In this document: positions 43,605 to 55,181 of the stretch, piece after piece
How the letters are laid out: each line of letters begins with the position of its first letter
Numbering within the stretch: the stretch's first letter is position 1
Source: Nageia nagi
Taxonomy: Eukaryota > Pinophyta
Direction of reading: 5' to 3'
Assembly (NCBI GenBank): GCA_050084985.1
Contig: JBITNC010000001.1
Coordinates: 16,430,001 to 16,494,000, forward strand
DNA length: 64,000 bases
Notes under the pieces: generated by a model
What the model was told of the DNA's origin: nothing
What the model saw: only the letters and a program-made list of their open reading frames with translations
The model's database searches: none
Position numbers and translations under genes: made by a program

Positions 43605-44276
43605 TACCACTCCTCTAGACGTTGTCTAGGAATATCCGCTCAGCACCGCCAAGACTTGGTTGCCCGATTGGGTCTGGTATAGAAAGTATATGATAAGTGG
43701 TAACCTCATCATGGAGCTCCATCCTCAATATATAGCCTCTCATGTACACCCGTCATGCCTCGTTATCACCCCAGGCCAATTCTAATCCAACGTTGGGGTT
43801 AACAAGTCAACAGTGCCAACGTGGGGGTCATATTGGCCCAGTATGCTAACGTGGGGGTCCCATCGGCCCAGTATGCCAACGTGGGGGTCCCATTGGCCCA
43901 GTATGCCAACGTGGGGGTCATAAAGACCCTCAAGGCTGATGTGGGGTCCAAATGGCCCCCTAGGCTGATGTGGAGGTCCATGAAGCCTCCTGAGCCAACG
44001 TGGGGTATGTGGGGTCCTCCCAACGCTAGCAAGCTCCTTTGCGCACCTTGAACATACATGACACACATGTACCTAGGGATTCCCACAATCCGAGATAACC
44101 CATTACATTAAACATATCACTACTCAAGGAGAGACGTCTCATTGCTAGGCTCACAGTGGGGTCCGTAGACCATAAGCTCCTGCTTGAGTTACACAAGTAC
44201 AACATGAACATGAACAAACACTAGAATACAAAGTGACAATGATGCAATTCATCATTGGTCCAAATGGGACGTCACA
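43605..44276 (-). repeat. 3' LTR of the Gag-protease element (672 bp)
   Basis: Contains four 30-bp units of the type GCCAACGTGGGGGTCCCATT (43,814-43,925), one more than the other LTR. TATATATTGAGG near 43,726-43,737 (minus) is a possible TATA box. Confidence 0.88.
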
Positions 44277-44944
44277 AAGCCTCCCCTCTCGAATTGCTTG
44301 CCCTCAAGCAATGGTACGAGATAGCTATGTATTGTCTTCCAAGAATCCTTTGGTGCCTTCAGTTGCATCACACCTTTCTGGAAAACCATCTTGACTCCTA
44401 GTCCCTCTGGCTGTAGTGGGCCCTCAGCATTGAATGCTTCTATGACCCGCAAACTTTTGAGTCGGCCATGGCACTCTTCTCTCAGCATGTGTTCATGGAA
44501 TAATCTCTTCAGCCATGGAATTGCGTGTACTCCCACATTGAACTGTACCTACATTGTCCTGCGAAAGATGATTGTCAGTATAAAATGCATTGGGCCTAGA
44601 CCCATCTCAAGATTTGTGTTGCTCTCGGCCATGAGTGCTTTCCCAAGCCTCAATGTGGGGTTCAAAAACTCCTGGGCACTCCACATAGACATTCCTGCCT
44701 CCCCAAGGTGCAACGTGGGATTTCCTCCTCCTTGGACCCTCAACGTAGCTGCTCCGAGTGACTCCCTGTCCAACGTGGGGTCCCAACAGTCCTTGGACAC
44801 CCAATGTGACTACTCCTAGTGACCACTTGTCCAACATGGGGTCCCAACTTCCTTGGACATCCAACATGGCTACTTGTCTTGTCTCCACACTCAGTTCAAT
44901 CAACTCTAGTCGGTTATTGGTATTATGTGTTTCCTCATCCCTCA

Positions 44945-46170
44945 ATCCCTACATTGTGTGCTCTACCCCATCCATCTCAAACCTCATAGTAAGGTTTTGG
45001 TAGTTGGTGTGAATGTCACCCAACTCGAACAGCCATTGCACTTCGAGGATGATATGTGGATGCCCCTTGAGTGGATATAGGTAGAAGTTCTCTCTCACCA
45101 CAAAGCCTTGCAATTTGACTCCCAGCCTCTCTACAATCCACCAATGAAAGCTTCCCATTGGCATTTGAAACTCAGAAGCCTTCAAAGTCCTTAGTCTTCA
45201 GATCTTTCCTTTTCGGGAAGTTGATGTCAATAAAATTCTGTGATGCTCCCGGATCTATCATCACCATGACATCCTAACCGCAAGCTTGCCCAATCAATTT
45301 CAACATCAAAAACTTCTTCACCCCATGAAGTGATTCTACCATGCTCCCCAACGTGCCCTCCGCACGCAGCAACCGAGTCATCCAACCCCTCGTTCAGATC
45401 CAGCTCCGATTCCTCCGACCTATCCTCATAAAACACCTCAATGAAGTGTACTTGCCCTTTACCCAAGCAACGATGTTCGGGTTCCAAGTTCTTGCAATAG
45501 AAGCATTTACCCTCCTGCCTCAGCTTCTTCCTAGTGGTTGCATCCAACTGATCTGGTCTAGGCATGGGGGGTGCCTTGGCCTTGCTAGGCCCTTCCAACA
45601 TCCTCCGACTTGGTGGTGCCTTGTTGGCTAGTCCTCCCTTAAGGGATTTCACGATAGGCTCCAAGTCATATGCAACCTGAATAGCATCGTCTAAAGTCCT
45701 AGGGTATGAGACCTTAACCATCCCCCTCAATGGCTCGGACAACCCCTCAATGAAGAGGAATGTCAGCCTCTCCTCCGGAATATGGTGGATCATCACTGCA
45801 AGCTTCTGGAACTCAGTCACAAACTCATCCATCATCTCTATTTGTCTCAAGGAATTCAAGTCTCGGAAGTATTCGTTCTCCTTCTTCCAGTCAAGTCTCT
45901 TCACTAGCCCCCTAGTGAACTCCTCAAACGTCGTGTGCATACCCCTAGCTCACCATGCCATGATGCCACCACTCCAACGCATCCCCTTCAAGATGTAAAG
46001 ATGCAAAGTTGATGGCCTCGTCCTCCACCATGCTAGGGTTCAACACAAAGTATGTTTGCAGTTGGTGCACCCAAGCTCTCGCTGTCATCTTCCTGCCATC
46101 AAACGTGGGTACTTGCATCTTGCTGATCTTATGTTGCAGGTCCCTTTTTCCATCCCACTGTCCTCCTGAC
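44945..46170 (-). pseudogene. Gypsy Gag plus aspartic protease
   Basis: Gag begins in a shifted frame near 46,160 (MTARAWVHQLQTYFVLNP, EGDALEWWHHG). It continues in the ORF 45,940-45,227: FRDLNSLRQIEMMDEFVTEF, IPEERLTFLFIEGLSEPLRG, a basic linker, then CFYCKNLEPEHRC (zinc-knuckle-like). After it the frames give a protease active-site region IDPGASQNFIDINF (Asp-Pro-Gly in place of Asp-Ser-Gly) near 45,200-45,260. The protease C-terminal half, LQGFVVRENFYLYP and HIILEVQWLFELGDIHTNYQ, is at 45,010-45,110. Frameshifts at about 45,230 and upstream of 45,940 prevent a single protein. Codons are otherwise well kept, so the element is relatively young. Confidence 0.82.
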
Positions 46171-46726
46171 TAACGTTGGCCATGTAAGCCTCCCTTCAAC
46201 CCTAACAGCTCCAAGTAACTGCTAAAGTTGATGTCTCGCCTCACATCCGGATCCAAAATAACCCTCAATCAAAAACAAACCAAACTAGGGCTTCTGCTCA
46301 ACACCCAATGTTGGGCCCCTAGGGCACCCAAACACACCACAATGCAAACGTGAGCCTCCTAAGGCCTCCACGCAACACCCACAACCTGACGTCAGCCCTC
46401 TAGGCTTCCCTAACACCCTACAAACCCTATGAATGCCTCCTATCAACAATGCACAACACAAGATCACCAACGAATGCAATACAACTTGATACAACACCAG
46501 AACAAAGCTTCCAACACCAATATATGGAACACATGTAACATACACAAGAACAACACAACAATGAGAGGCATAATGAGATGTCTTTTATTATGGTGAGATC
46601 ATGGAGTACAATGGAGATTACAATACACAGATCTAGGGTTCCAAACCCTCAACAAGCCAAACACACAATAGGATAGACTAACTCCCTTAGTATCCGAATA
46701 CCCTCCTACGAAGGGCCAGGTAACCT

Positions 46727-47368
46727 TGCCACTCCTCTAGACGCCGTCTAGGAATATCCGCTCAGCACCGCCAAGACTTGGTTGCCCGATTGGGTCTAGT
46801 ATAGAAAGTATATGATAAGTGGTAACCTCATCATGGAGCTCCATCCTCAATATATAGCCTCTCATGTACACCCATCATGCCTCATTATCACCCCAGGCCA
46901 ATTCTAATCCAACATTGGGGTTAACAAGTCAATAGTGCCAACGTGAGGGTCATATTGACCCAGTATGCTAACGTGGGGTTCCCATTGGCCTAGTATGCCA
47001 ACGTGGGGGTCATAAAGGCCCTCAAGGCTGACATGGGGTCCAAATGGCCTCTTGGGCTAACGTGGGGGTCCATGAAGCCTCCTGAGCCAACGTGGGGTAT
47101 GTGGGGTCCTCCCAACGTTGGGATGCTCCTTTGTGCACCCTGAACATACATGACACATATCTACCCAGGGATTCCCACAATCTGAGATAACCCATTACAC
47201 TAAACATATCACTACTCAAGGAGAGACATCCCATTGCTGGGCTCACAGTGGGGTCCACAGACCATAAGCTCATGCTTGAGTTACACAAGTACAACATGAA
47301 CATGAGCAAACACTAGAATACAAAGTGACCATGATGCAATTCATCATTGGTCCAAATGGGACGTCACA
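46727..47368 (-). repeat. 5' LTR of the Gag-protease element (642 bp)
   Basis: Nearly identical to 43,605-44,276 but 30 bp shorter, because it has three rather than four GCCAACGTGGGGGTC units. Most other differences are single bases. Confidence 0.88.
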
Positions 47369-47464
47369 AATTTTAAGAGTATGTGTGCAATAGACTAATA
47401 TGCTTCTCAATGAAAACGAATTGCAATTATTTTACTTTGTCAATATGTTATAAATCAAGCATAT

Positions 47465-48327
47465 TTGAGTCTGGTATTTAATCCGAAAAAGGCTCAAATA
47501 ATGCTAGCTCCAATCTTGGTATCACTTCCCAGGTTACCCTTCGACCTCTGGCATCAGAAATTCTCTGAAGGAATTGCAAACTCCTTTGGGAGGTTTGTGA
47601 CTGCAGATGAAGTTAAGAAGGCCCTTTCAAGGATGGTGGTGGCCAGATTTTGTGTAATGGTGGAATTCAGAGTCAAATTGCCTAAATCCATTACATTGGA
47701 GTCAAAGATAGGCGAATGGGAACAATTGTTGAGATATGAATTCAACAATTGCTTATGCTCGATCTGTTGCCAAGTAGGGCAGTCAACAAAGTCCTGCCCA
47801 GTGAAAGTCACTAAAGTCACACCTGCCTCGCAAGAATGGAGAGAAAAAAAGGAACATTCCAAAACTCAAATGACATAGGAGTAATCCCTCCAATGGAGGG
47901 AGTAGGTACTATGGAGCTCGTAGCCCGAGTGCAACAAGCAAATCCGTTGGTCGTATCAACAGAAGGCATCCTTGCAACTATTCAAGGAGTTGCAACAAAC
48001 CAAGGCCAAAACATAGTGGTTAAAAATGGTCAAAAGGATGATGATTGGGAAAAAGTAGAGTCAAAAAAGAAACAAAAAAGAAGACACAATAGTGAACAAA
48101 CATCAAAATCGCAGGATACAGTTGCGAAAGAAATGCTCTATGGAAAAGGCAATGTAAGGATACTACGGAGTGCCGCGAAGAAACAGAAAGTACGACAAAG
48201 ACAAGTTGGGCATCCGAGCGAAGGTGAGATGAGAGATATAGAAACAGCAAAGGAAGTCACTACCGGAAAACAAGAAACACTCGATGGTTTTGGAAGAGGA
48301 TTCCTCCTCAAAACTATGAAGAAATGA
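47465..48327 (+). pseudogene. LINE ORF1 (DUF4283-type RNA-binding domain plus zinc knuckle)
   Basis: LVSLPRLPFDLWHQKFSEGI, ALSRMVVARFCVMVEF, LESKIGEWEQLLRYEF and CLCSICCQVGQSTKSCP match the DUF4283-zinc-knuckle ORF1 of plant LINEs. The knuckle is CSIC..Q..C with His replaced by Gln. The N-terminus is cut by 5' truncation at 47,471. At about 47,840 the frame shifts into a Lys-rich C-terminal tail (47,836-48,327) that ends FGRGFLLKTMKK. ORF1 proteins bind LINE RNA. Confidence 0.75.
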
Positions 48328-48330
48328 GGT

Positions 48331-48461
48331 GTTGATCCACATGCTACGGTTCTTGTAGCAGATTTACTCATATTGTTGATCTACGCACTAAAGTTACTGT
48401 AGAAGATTTACTCAGATTGTTGATCTACGTGCTACGGTTTTTGTAGCAGAATCACTCATGG
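48331..48461 (+). repeat. Three tandem 44-bp repeats in the LINE 3' region
   Basis: Units begin GTTGATC(C/T)AC at 48,331, 48,375 and 48,419 and share TACGGTTCTTGTAGCAGA-like cores and ACTCA(T/G)ATT ends. They immediately follow the ORF1 stop. Confidence 0.85.
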
Positions 48462-48764
48462 AAGATATTCTTAGATTGATTTTTAGAATGAACACTTGTA
48501 TAATATAAACAGTGGCAGGATGTTGCCTAGATTGTTTTAAATTTGTTTTTTAGACAAGTTGGGTTCCTGTATGAAAACCCCTTTGCCATTTTTTGGTAAC
48601 AAATAAATTTACCCTTACAAAAAAAAATCAGGTATATTTGAGTACTTTGCATCGTAATGTTAAAATCTAGATGAACAAAATGTCAAAAAACAAGCATGAA
48701 AAAAAAATTATTTTGCCCTTGCTATCACATTTTTGTAAGTTATAGTTATAAAATGAAAAAGTAC

Positions 48765-51700
48765 CTGAAGCCTCATTGCAAGCTCATTTGCATGCAATAT
48801 ATTTGCAAGCTTTGACTGTCCATATGCTAGGAATGCTGAGTATCTGAATTGAAATACACCCCCTTTACATGTTAAAAAATCTAATCTACATGATAAATGA
48901 AATGATGATATACACAATTTATACAATTAAGAAAGCAATCATGTGTTCTACGGTGTAAAATAAAAAGCCTGATAACAACAGAATTGATTTCTTATATGCA
49001 AGCAAGCAAGTTCTTTAAATGTAAATATGTTTGGAGCTAAAAGGAACAAAAAATAAATGGCTATCAATACCTACTTTTCATGTGCAACTTATCTAATATT
49101 GCTTACCCTGATTCATCATTTATCTTATCAAAACGAATGCCAGACCAATAAGTGACTCTATGCCCTTCAGATGAAACATTAACAATTCTCCCTTCAATGC
49201 CTGTCTCATGAGCAGTAGATTTCATATTCTCTACCAAGAGATTTGTCAAAAGAAAATGACCTGCAAATATACGTTGTCAAATGCACACTTCAAAAAGAAG
49301 TTGTATTTTGTGCCACATATGAATCAATTAATATTTCACTTACTCTCTATTCATCATCACCCAAAATTTCTGCATAAATATTAGACTACTGTTCTGGAAA
49401 CTTAAAGTATTCATATTGTTCAAGAGATTCATACCATATGAGAATTACCACATTACAAAAGATAAACTACATAATCAAGAACCTTATTGGATTATAAAAA
49501 TTGTTTTTCCACAGATAATATCTATTATAAGTCCAATGTAGCATTTCCAAGTTTTACTATACTCCAACAGAAATAAGGATATGACACTTTTATACAAAAC
49601 TTAATAACTATCATAGTGAAAAATCATCTTGCAATGGATAATATGGAAAAACTGCAACAAATTATTGTTTTCAGAATGAATAAAGATTGTGCTGGACATT
49701 TAAAAGGGGAGCATGAAACACAAATTTTGAAAAGTATATTCTATGAGAACAAGACAATAGGTAAGTTGCTGCATAATCATAAACAGCATTCTAAATATCA
49801 ACAAGTTTGTGGGCATTATGCCAAGTGCCATGTAACATGAGGTCCATCAACTTGGGGTCTCAACTCTTAACAAGTTTTCATCTGGTGATCCACACAAGTG
49901 TCTCAGTGATCAAAACAGCAGTCATGCAGAATAAGGGGGTGCATGTCACTTACCAATGTGATTTGTAGCAAATTGCAGTTCTATGCGATTTTGAGAAAGC
50001 TGAAAAGGACATGCCAGAATCCCTGCATTGTTTCTTGACAGCAAAGAGGCAAAAGCAAAAGTTATGATTACTTTTGATGTGGAAATTTAGAAGTTCAAAC
50101 CATAATTCTTGATTTGAAGTCTCCCTTTAATCCACACAATCAATATTGGCCAAAGAAAAAACCTGAACTGATTAAGGAAAAAAATTACAATTCTAACAAA
50201 CTCCTGTATTGGATACATGGAAAACAGCTTACATTAAAATGTTGAGAGGAAGATTCAAGGATTTGAAGTTGGAAGCAAAATTTCGAACTGATGAAAGCGA
50301 GCTAAGATCTAGCTCCAGAACATCCACTTTCGCATTGCTAATTTCCTTAGTAATAGATTCTTTAACAGCATTACCAGCTTCAACATTCCTGACAGCCAGG
50401 ATTACATGGGCTCCTCGTAATGCAAGAACACGAGCTGTCTCAGTGCCAATCCCACTTGAAGCACCTGTAAGGATGGTAACAAAAGAGTCATACTGATAAT
50501 CATTGTTATTTATTACTACATAAAGTTGTCATTGTTTTTGCTCCTTAAATAATGTAGAATAATACAAATTTTCCTACCAGAAGATGGATTAGATAGGAAT
50601 ATATTTAAAAAATGTAGCACAAGTTTAAGAAAATCACTTTGAAACCAGCACTAATAAGGAAGCACAATCCAAGAGAGATCCTGAAGCAGAGCTGAACTCA
50701 AAAGCTACAAGGTTTGTTTCCCAAAATCTCTAGCTAACAAGTTACACAATCAGCAACAAAATAAAAAAGCTACAATTCTCTTTAAAATTGTCACTTGAAG
50801 GTACTGGCTAACATCATAGCAGCCATTACAAAGCCTTTCAAACAATACTAGTCTCTCCTGTTTCATAGTGCTTCACATCCTTGAAAATTAGACTTGTTGG
50901 TAATGTCCTTAGGTACATCTTGTTCTGGCAGTTTATGATTGGTCTGTTTTGTCCTCCCTGATGAGCTGGGAAGAGGCTGTTATTGTCAACTTCTACCACT
51001 ATAAATTTCTTTTCCCACCGGTTAAAATAAGGAGCTCCAGATATACTTCACAATCACGTGAGCTCTGTTCAAGTTTAACGTTGGCAAGGAAACAAATCCT
51101 CACTGGTTTGAAATGATGGATGAGGTACCGACTAAATAACAAGTGTTAAGGCTGTTTCACAGAGATCCTATGTTTATCCATTGATTATGCTAAAAACACT
51201 TCAACTAAGGGAAATCACAGTAATCAATCAGACAATGCCCAGAGCATCTACTAGTTGGATGGATAGAAGAAACGATTGATGAAATTCATTTTGACTAGTT
51301 TAATTTAATTCTTCAAGAGTTAGACTACCATTCAAATAAAAGTAACGTTGATTTCACAAAAACTGATCAATACCCATGGTACATTGGGATTAAATAGATT
51401 GGCAAATCACAACAAGCTTGATCAGAATGTCAAAACCTATGGCAGTACAAATTTGAACTAACAAACATGAAGCAAATAGTGTTGACACATAGGAATGACA
51501 CAGCTAAAGGCACGTTGGCCTGGCTGTGATCTAAAAAACAACATTTTACCTCTTATATAACATTAAACAACAAGCCATGATTATACATAGTTTTCTGATT
51601 GAACAGCAATCCATCTTTATGTGATTCAACATCGGCATAACCCATTGTCAATTTATCTTTCTCACAACCCTGTTTTTCAAACAACTGTTTGGAGAATTAA

Positions 51701-52668
51701 TTGTCTGGACAAATGATCGAGAGTAGCCTTACAGCATGGTCTTTTATAACCTAAACTAACTGGCATTAGAGTGTCTTATAATCTAACAAGGAATGCAAAA
51801 AAATGCCTTAATTTTAGTTTGATTGATTGATCTAGGTGTATCTTCACTTTTGACTATACTCCATCCATTGTAAACCCACTCTACAATTCCGTTGACTCTT
51901 GTATCTGCACAACAGAGAGTCAACTGAGAGCACACTGAAACGTTCTGATTTATATTGTACTTCCAAGGTCATCAACCATCATTTGTCCAAATGGTAATAG
52001 CTCATTTAGTTTTTGTAAATATCCATCTACCCAGATAACTCACCGATAAATCAATACATCTCTGAAAAGAAATCGTTCAATTTTACACTATAGTACACAC
52101 CAATTATTACTTGTTTCTGTTACTGTTAAGTGCGGTACTATTCACGTCAACTTATATTTACATTCCAATAATATAAATTCATATGAAGTCAACCTAAAAC
52201 TACTAAAGAAAACTTGGAAGAAGAAGCTAGTCAGTTAATCTTATATTTACTATCAATTTGAACGACCATAAATTCCATCCATTGTATAGGTTGTAGTAAA
52301 TCGAATTTTGTCAATCCATCTAAGCCCCATAACTTGCTAAACAATACCCTTCCTTTGAAATGGCAATGGCCTTGCATATTAAAGATAATGCTTAATTTCA
52401 ACACATTGAGACCCATGTGAAATTCAATTTTATCACAGAAGTCCCCGCCCTAGCTATCTGTGAGCACCCATAACGCTAAACTAATCAAGGATACTAATGA
52501 GAGTGTCTGCTAATCAACAAGAGAGCAAGAAAAGATGTTCATCACAACATATATATTACCTGTAACAATAGCTGTTAGAGCAGATGCATCAATTCCCTGA
52601 GTAACCTCTTCAGCTGTGGAAGAGTATGAAAATCCTGAAGGGCCTGCCCTCCTTAGCAGCCAATTCAT
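48765..52668 (-). CDS. TIC32-like: TIC32-like short-chain dehydrogenase/reductase, exons 1-5
   Basis: Exons (minus): 52,668-52,560, 50,464-50,233, 50,033-49,954, 49,260-49,107 and 48,843-48,765, all with GT-AG introns and matching phases (654 bases, 218 codons, no stop). The start [20 protein letters not shown] was chosen because relatives begin similarly; an in-frame ATG 17 codons upstream at 52,719 is possible. SDR signatures are all present: cofactor motif TGASSGIG (residues 36-43), NNAG (115-118), catalytic Ser in VNVSSEGH (170/171), and YGQSK (199-203, Tyr and Lys). Pea and Arabidopsis TIC32 are NADPH-binding SDRs of the chloroplast inner envelope that bind calmodulin, and close paralogues exist with less certain roles. 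The exon 6 continuation lies at 22,569. The C-terminal 70 or so residues are not in the window. Confidence 0.92.
48844..49106 (-). other. Intron 4 of the TIC32-like gene
   Basis: Donor GGGTAAGC at 49,107 and acceptor TTCAG before 48,843; 263 bp, AT-rich, no insertions seen. Confidence 0.8.
49261..49953 (-). other. Intron 3 of the TIC32-like gene
   Basis: Donor GTAAGTG, acceptor TTTGCAG; 693 bp. A 74-codon plus ORF at 49,616 has no family resemblance. Confidence 0.8.
50034..50232 (-). other. Intron 2 of the TIC32-like gene
   Basis: Donor ATGTAAGC and acceptor GTCAAG (an AAG acceptor); the phase requires AT|A to give Ile before NNAG. 199 bp. Confidence 0.75.
50465..52559 (-). other. Intron 1 of the TIC32-like gene
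   Basis: Donor GGTAATAT at 52,559 and acceptor CTTACAG at 50,465; 2,095 bp of ordinary AT-rich sequence with no recognisable element. Confidence 0.8.
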
Positions 52669-52971
52669 ATTCAGATCTCCAATGGCTCCAGGTAAAAAAG
52701 TTTTTCCCGAAAAAGTCAAACTCCTCAGCTTTATGCATTGTGTATATATATATATATATATAGATATTGATAGAAAAGAAGTTAATTATATAAAAATTGT
52801 TATCAAACTTTTTTTTTATAATGAGAAATCATCTTTTCTATTTTGTCAAAATTCATTCCAGCTCTATCATTAGGATTTACACTTATGTTCAATTTTTTAA
52901 AAGGGGATAGGATTTGAACTTGATTCTTATATTTTAGGTGTAAGTTTTATTACTTTTTACCTATGAGTTCT
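52669..52971 (-). promoter_or_regulatory. 5' leader/promoter interval of the TIC32-like gene, with a TA microsatellite
   Basis: Only about 300 bp separate the start codon from an LTR element. A (TA)n tract (about 52,742-52,761) lies 75-95 bp upstream of the ATG and could be read as TATA sequence. The upstream in-frame ATG at 52,719 precedes the chosen start. Confidence 0.4.
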
Positions 52972-53468
52972 TGATGGAATTGAAGGATTCCATACCCAAG
53001 ATACTTTTGAAGAATCCATACATCTTCAACAAAATTAACATATCTAAATTAGGAACTCAACAATAAAACAATCATACAAAGTGACAAGTAGAAGTATAAT
53101 GTTTCCTCTATCTCTTAGGAGTACATCCACTTTAAACCATTTTTCTATTATTTCTCACAAGAGAATTCTCTTACAAATTCTTAAGAATTCTTTTATAAGA
53201 ATTTTTCTACAAAACTCTTACAAGAGCATTTTTTCAATTCTACAAGACTACCATTTTCATACTTCTTCAAATATATATTATGAGAGGGTGGTAGCCTTTT
53301 ATTTATAGCATACAACTCTCTCTTTAACTACCCTTTTACCCAAGGGTTAAGTTAACATTTTCTAATATTTTATTCTCCTAATACTTAAGGTATCTAGATA
53401 CCTTTAAGTATTAAATGGGTTATATTTAAAGAGAGGTATTACACAACAATGCATTATAATTTTTAACA
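52972..53468 (-). repeat. 3' LTR of the non-coding element
   Basis: 497 bp, alignable end to end with 55,182-55,679. TATA box TATAAATA (forward 53,300-53,307). Confidence 0.85.
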
Positions 53469-53579
53469 CTCCTTCTTAATGTAATATTGGGGTAGAGAAG
53501 CTAGAATACAAAGAGAAAGAGTAAGAGAGTTCTCCTCCATAAGAATACAATTGGAGATGAGAACTTGTAAAAAAATAAT

Positions 53580-53670
53580 AAGTAGCCTGCATTAAGAAAA
53601 AACAAGTTGATATGATGAATCTCCATGAGCTTGCTCACCCGAAGTAAGTAGCCTGCATTAAGAAGAACCT
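53580..53670 (+). repeat. Short direct repeat inside the non-coding element
   Basis: AAGTAGCCTGCATTAAGAA occurs at about 53,580 and again at about 53,645, 64-65 bp apart. Confidence 0.7.
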
Positions 53671-55181
53671 TGCATGCTACAAGTAGCTCATAAATAAGAT
53701 CAATTAGTTGTATCATACATTCATTCATAAATAAATCAAATAATACAATCCATACACTAATCAAAGATACCAAGTAAACATATATGCACAACATCAAAGA
53801 TGATATCCATCATCAATTATGATATCTAATAATATCACATGTGCTTACATACATTAAATCATCATACATAAACATGTATATTAATGACATATATATTGAA
53901 TCAAATAATAAGTTCAACTTTACCATCCTAAGTAATGATATAGGTTTATAATTATATTATAGGGTTTAAGAAAGCATGTAACACGAATGACAAGAACGTA
54001 AAAGTATCCTAAGGAGTTATTATATGTATAAGGAGTTATTGTATGGAAGTTGAAGTGGTTGAAGTCATTGAAGTTGCCCATCAAAGTTGACATCATATTT
54101 ATTTCTCTCCCTTGATGATAATTGCATTGAGGTTCTCACATATGAATAACCAAATAGAGCTTGTAGAAGCCAAGATGTACCACTAGTTCCTCACACAAAG
54201 TGAACAACCACAAAGGTGTACATCAAATGCACAAAACATGTACTAGTTCCTTACACGAAGCTAACTAACCACGAAGGTATTCAAGCATAAGTTCTTATCT
54301 ATTTATAAACATGTTAAGTAGGAGGTTGAAGTTTTCCTTCAACAAAATTGTAGCATAGATGAAGAATAAGCCATAACAAGTAAACTTGACTATTGCATTA
54401 GTCAAAATGCCCAAGCCATAAAAAATAATATGACCTTTTATTTTTTGGGTGTTTTGAACATAAAGAGTTTGACAGGGTGTATAGATATATTAGATAAATA
54501 TATATCATCCCTCAACAAGGTTATGTATTTGTATTCATGTAAACCAAAAGATTAGCGTTATAATATGCAAACAAAATTGCAATATATTGTTGGTAAAATA
54601 GTAAAATTACAATATGTTGTTGGTAAAACAGTTTTGCAATTTTGCTTAAAAAAATTTGCCCTTAATATTTCTACATAAGATAATGAAAAGAATTGCAAAA
54701 TTTTCTCAATATTTCTCAACAAAAAATGGTAAAAATATTGCAAATTTTCCACTACTACTACTATTTCATGATAAGTGTTCATGCTCACAACAATATATTA
54801 TTACAACAGAATAAACATGTATGGTAACTAACATTAAGGTTAGTATATAAAAATTATAACAATAACATATTGTTAGATTAAGCATATTTATTAAAATATA
54901 GCAAATTAATACTTATGCCAAATATGTTGTTAATATATGTTAGATAAGTTTTCAACAAAAACTTGTTACTCACATAACATGTTAGAAAATAACATCAACA
55001 ATATAGTGTCATGGGAAACAAAGGTTCAAAACAAGAAACTAACAACATATGGTTAGTATCATGATAATCCAAAAACATGAAAGTAGGAGCTTATACCTTC
55101 ACTTGATATTACCTCAAGAAGGTTGTAGGAATGACCTCCAAGATGGTGAAGAGGAGCCTTCAAGATGGCTCTCATACCAAA

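Larger units (their letters stand above)
43605..47368 (-). mobile_element. Complete-ended Ty3/gypsy-type LTR element with Gag and protease only
   Basis: Two LTRs (43,605-44,276 and 46,727-47,368) in minus orientation start TGTGACGTCCC and end GTGG(T/C)A. Next to the 3' LTR is a polypurine tract, GAGAGGGGAGG (minus strand, about 44,280). The 2.45-kb interior encodes Gag, a zinc-knuckle-like segment and protease, then jumps to a short C-terminal piece. Reverse transcriptase, RNase H and integrase are absent, so mobility would need help. No clear target duplication (AAATT against GGATT). Confidence 0.85.
47454..48643 (+). mobile_element. ORF1-only LINE insertion with target duplication
   Basis: Flanking 17-mers ATCAAGCATATTTGAGT (47,454-47,470) and ATCAGGTATATTTGAGT (48,627-48,643) match at 15 of 17 positions and bound a 1,156-bp insert. 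The insert ends in CCCTTACAAAAAAA, a LINE-like A-tail. It holds an ORF1 and a 300-bp 3' region but no endonuclease or reverse transcriptase. It sits in intron 5, 120 bp past exon 5. Confidence 0.85.
22570..48764 (-). other. Intron 5 of the TIC32-like gene (about 26.2 kb), filled with nested transposons
   Basis: Exon 5 ends CTTCAG|GTAC at 48,765 and exon 6 starts after TTCCAG at 22,570. The protein continues directly from one to the other, as in related SDRs. Everything between is intron, containing at least a gypsy relic with a SINE, copia fragments in both orientations, the 58-bp module array with a large ORF, two LINEs, a solo LTR, a Gag-protease LTR element and an ORF1-only LINE. Confidence 0.75.

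Noticed and set aside
44391-45003. Plus-strand ORFs 44,391-44,819 and 44,758-45,003
   Set aside because: They are the complement of the minus-strand LTR element's 3' region, which is repetitive (CCAACGTGGGGTCCC); the codon-level homology is on the minus strand.
52741-52761. The (TA)n tract as a definite core promoter
   Set aside because: A microsatellite close to the ATG could be simple sequence; no transcription evidence is available.
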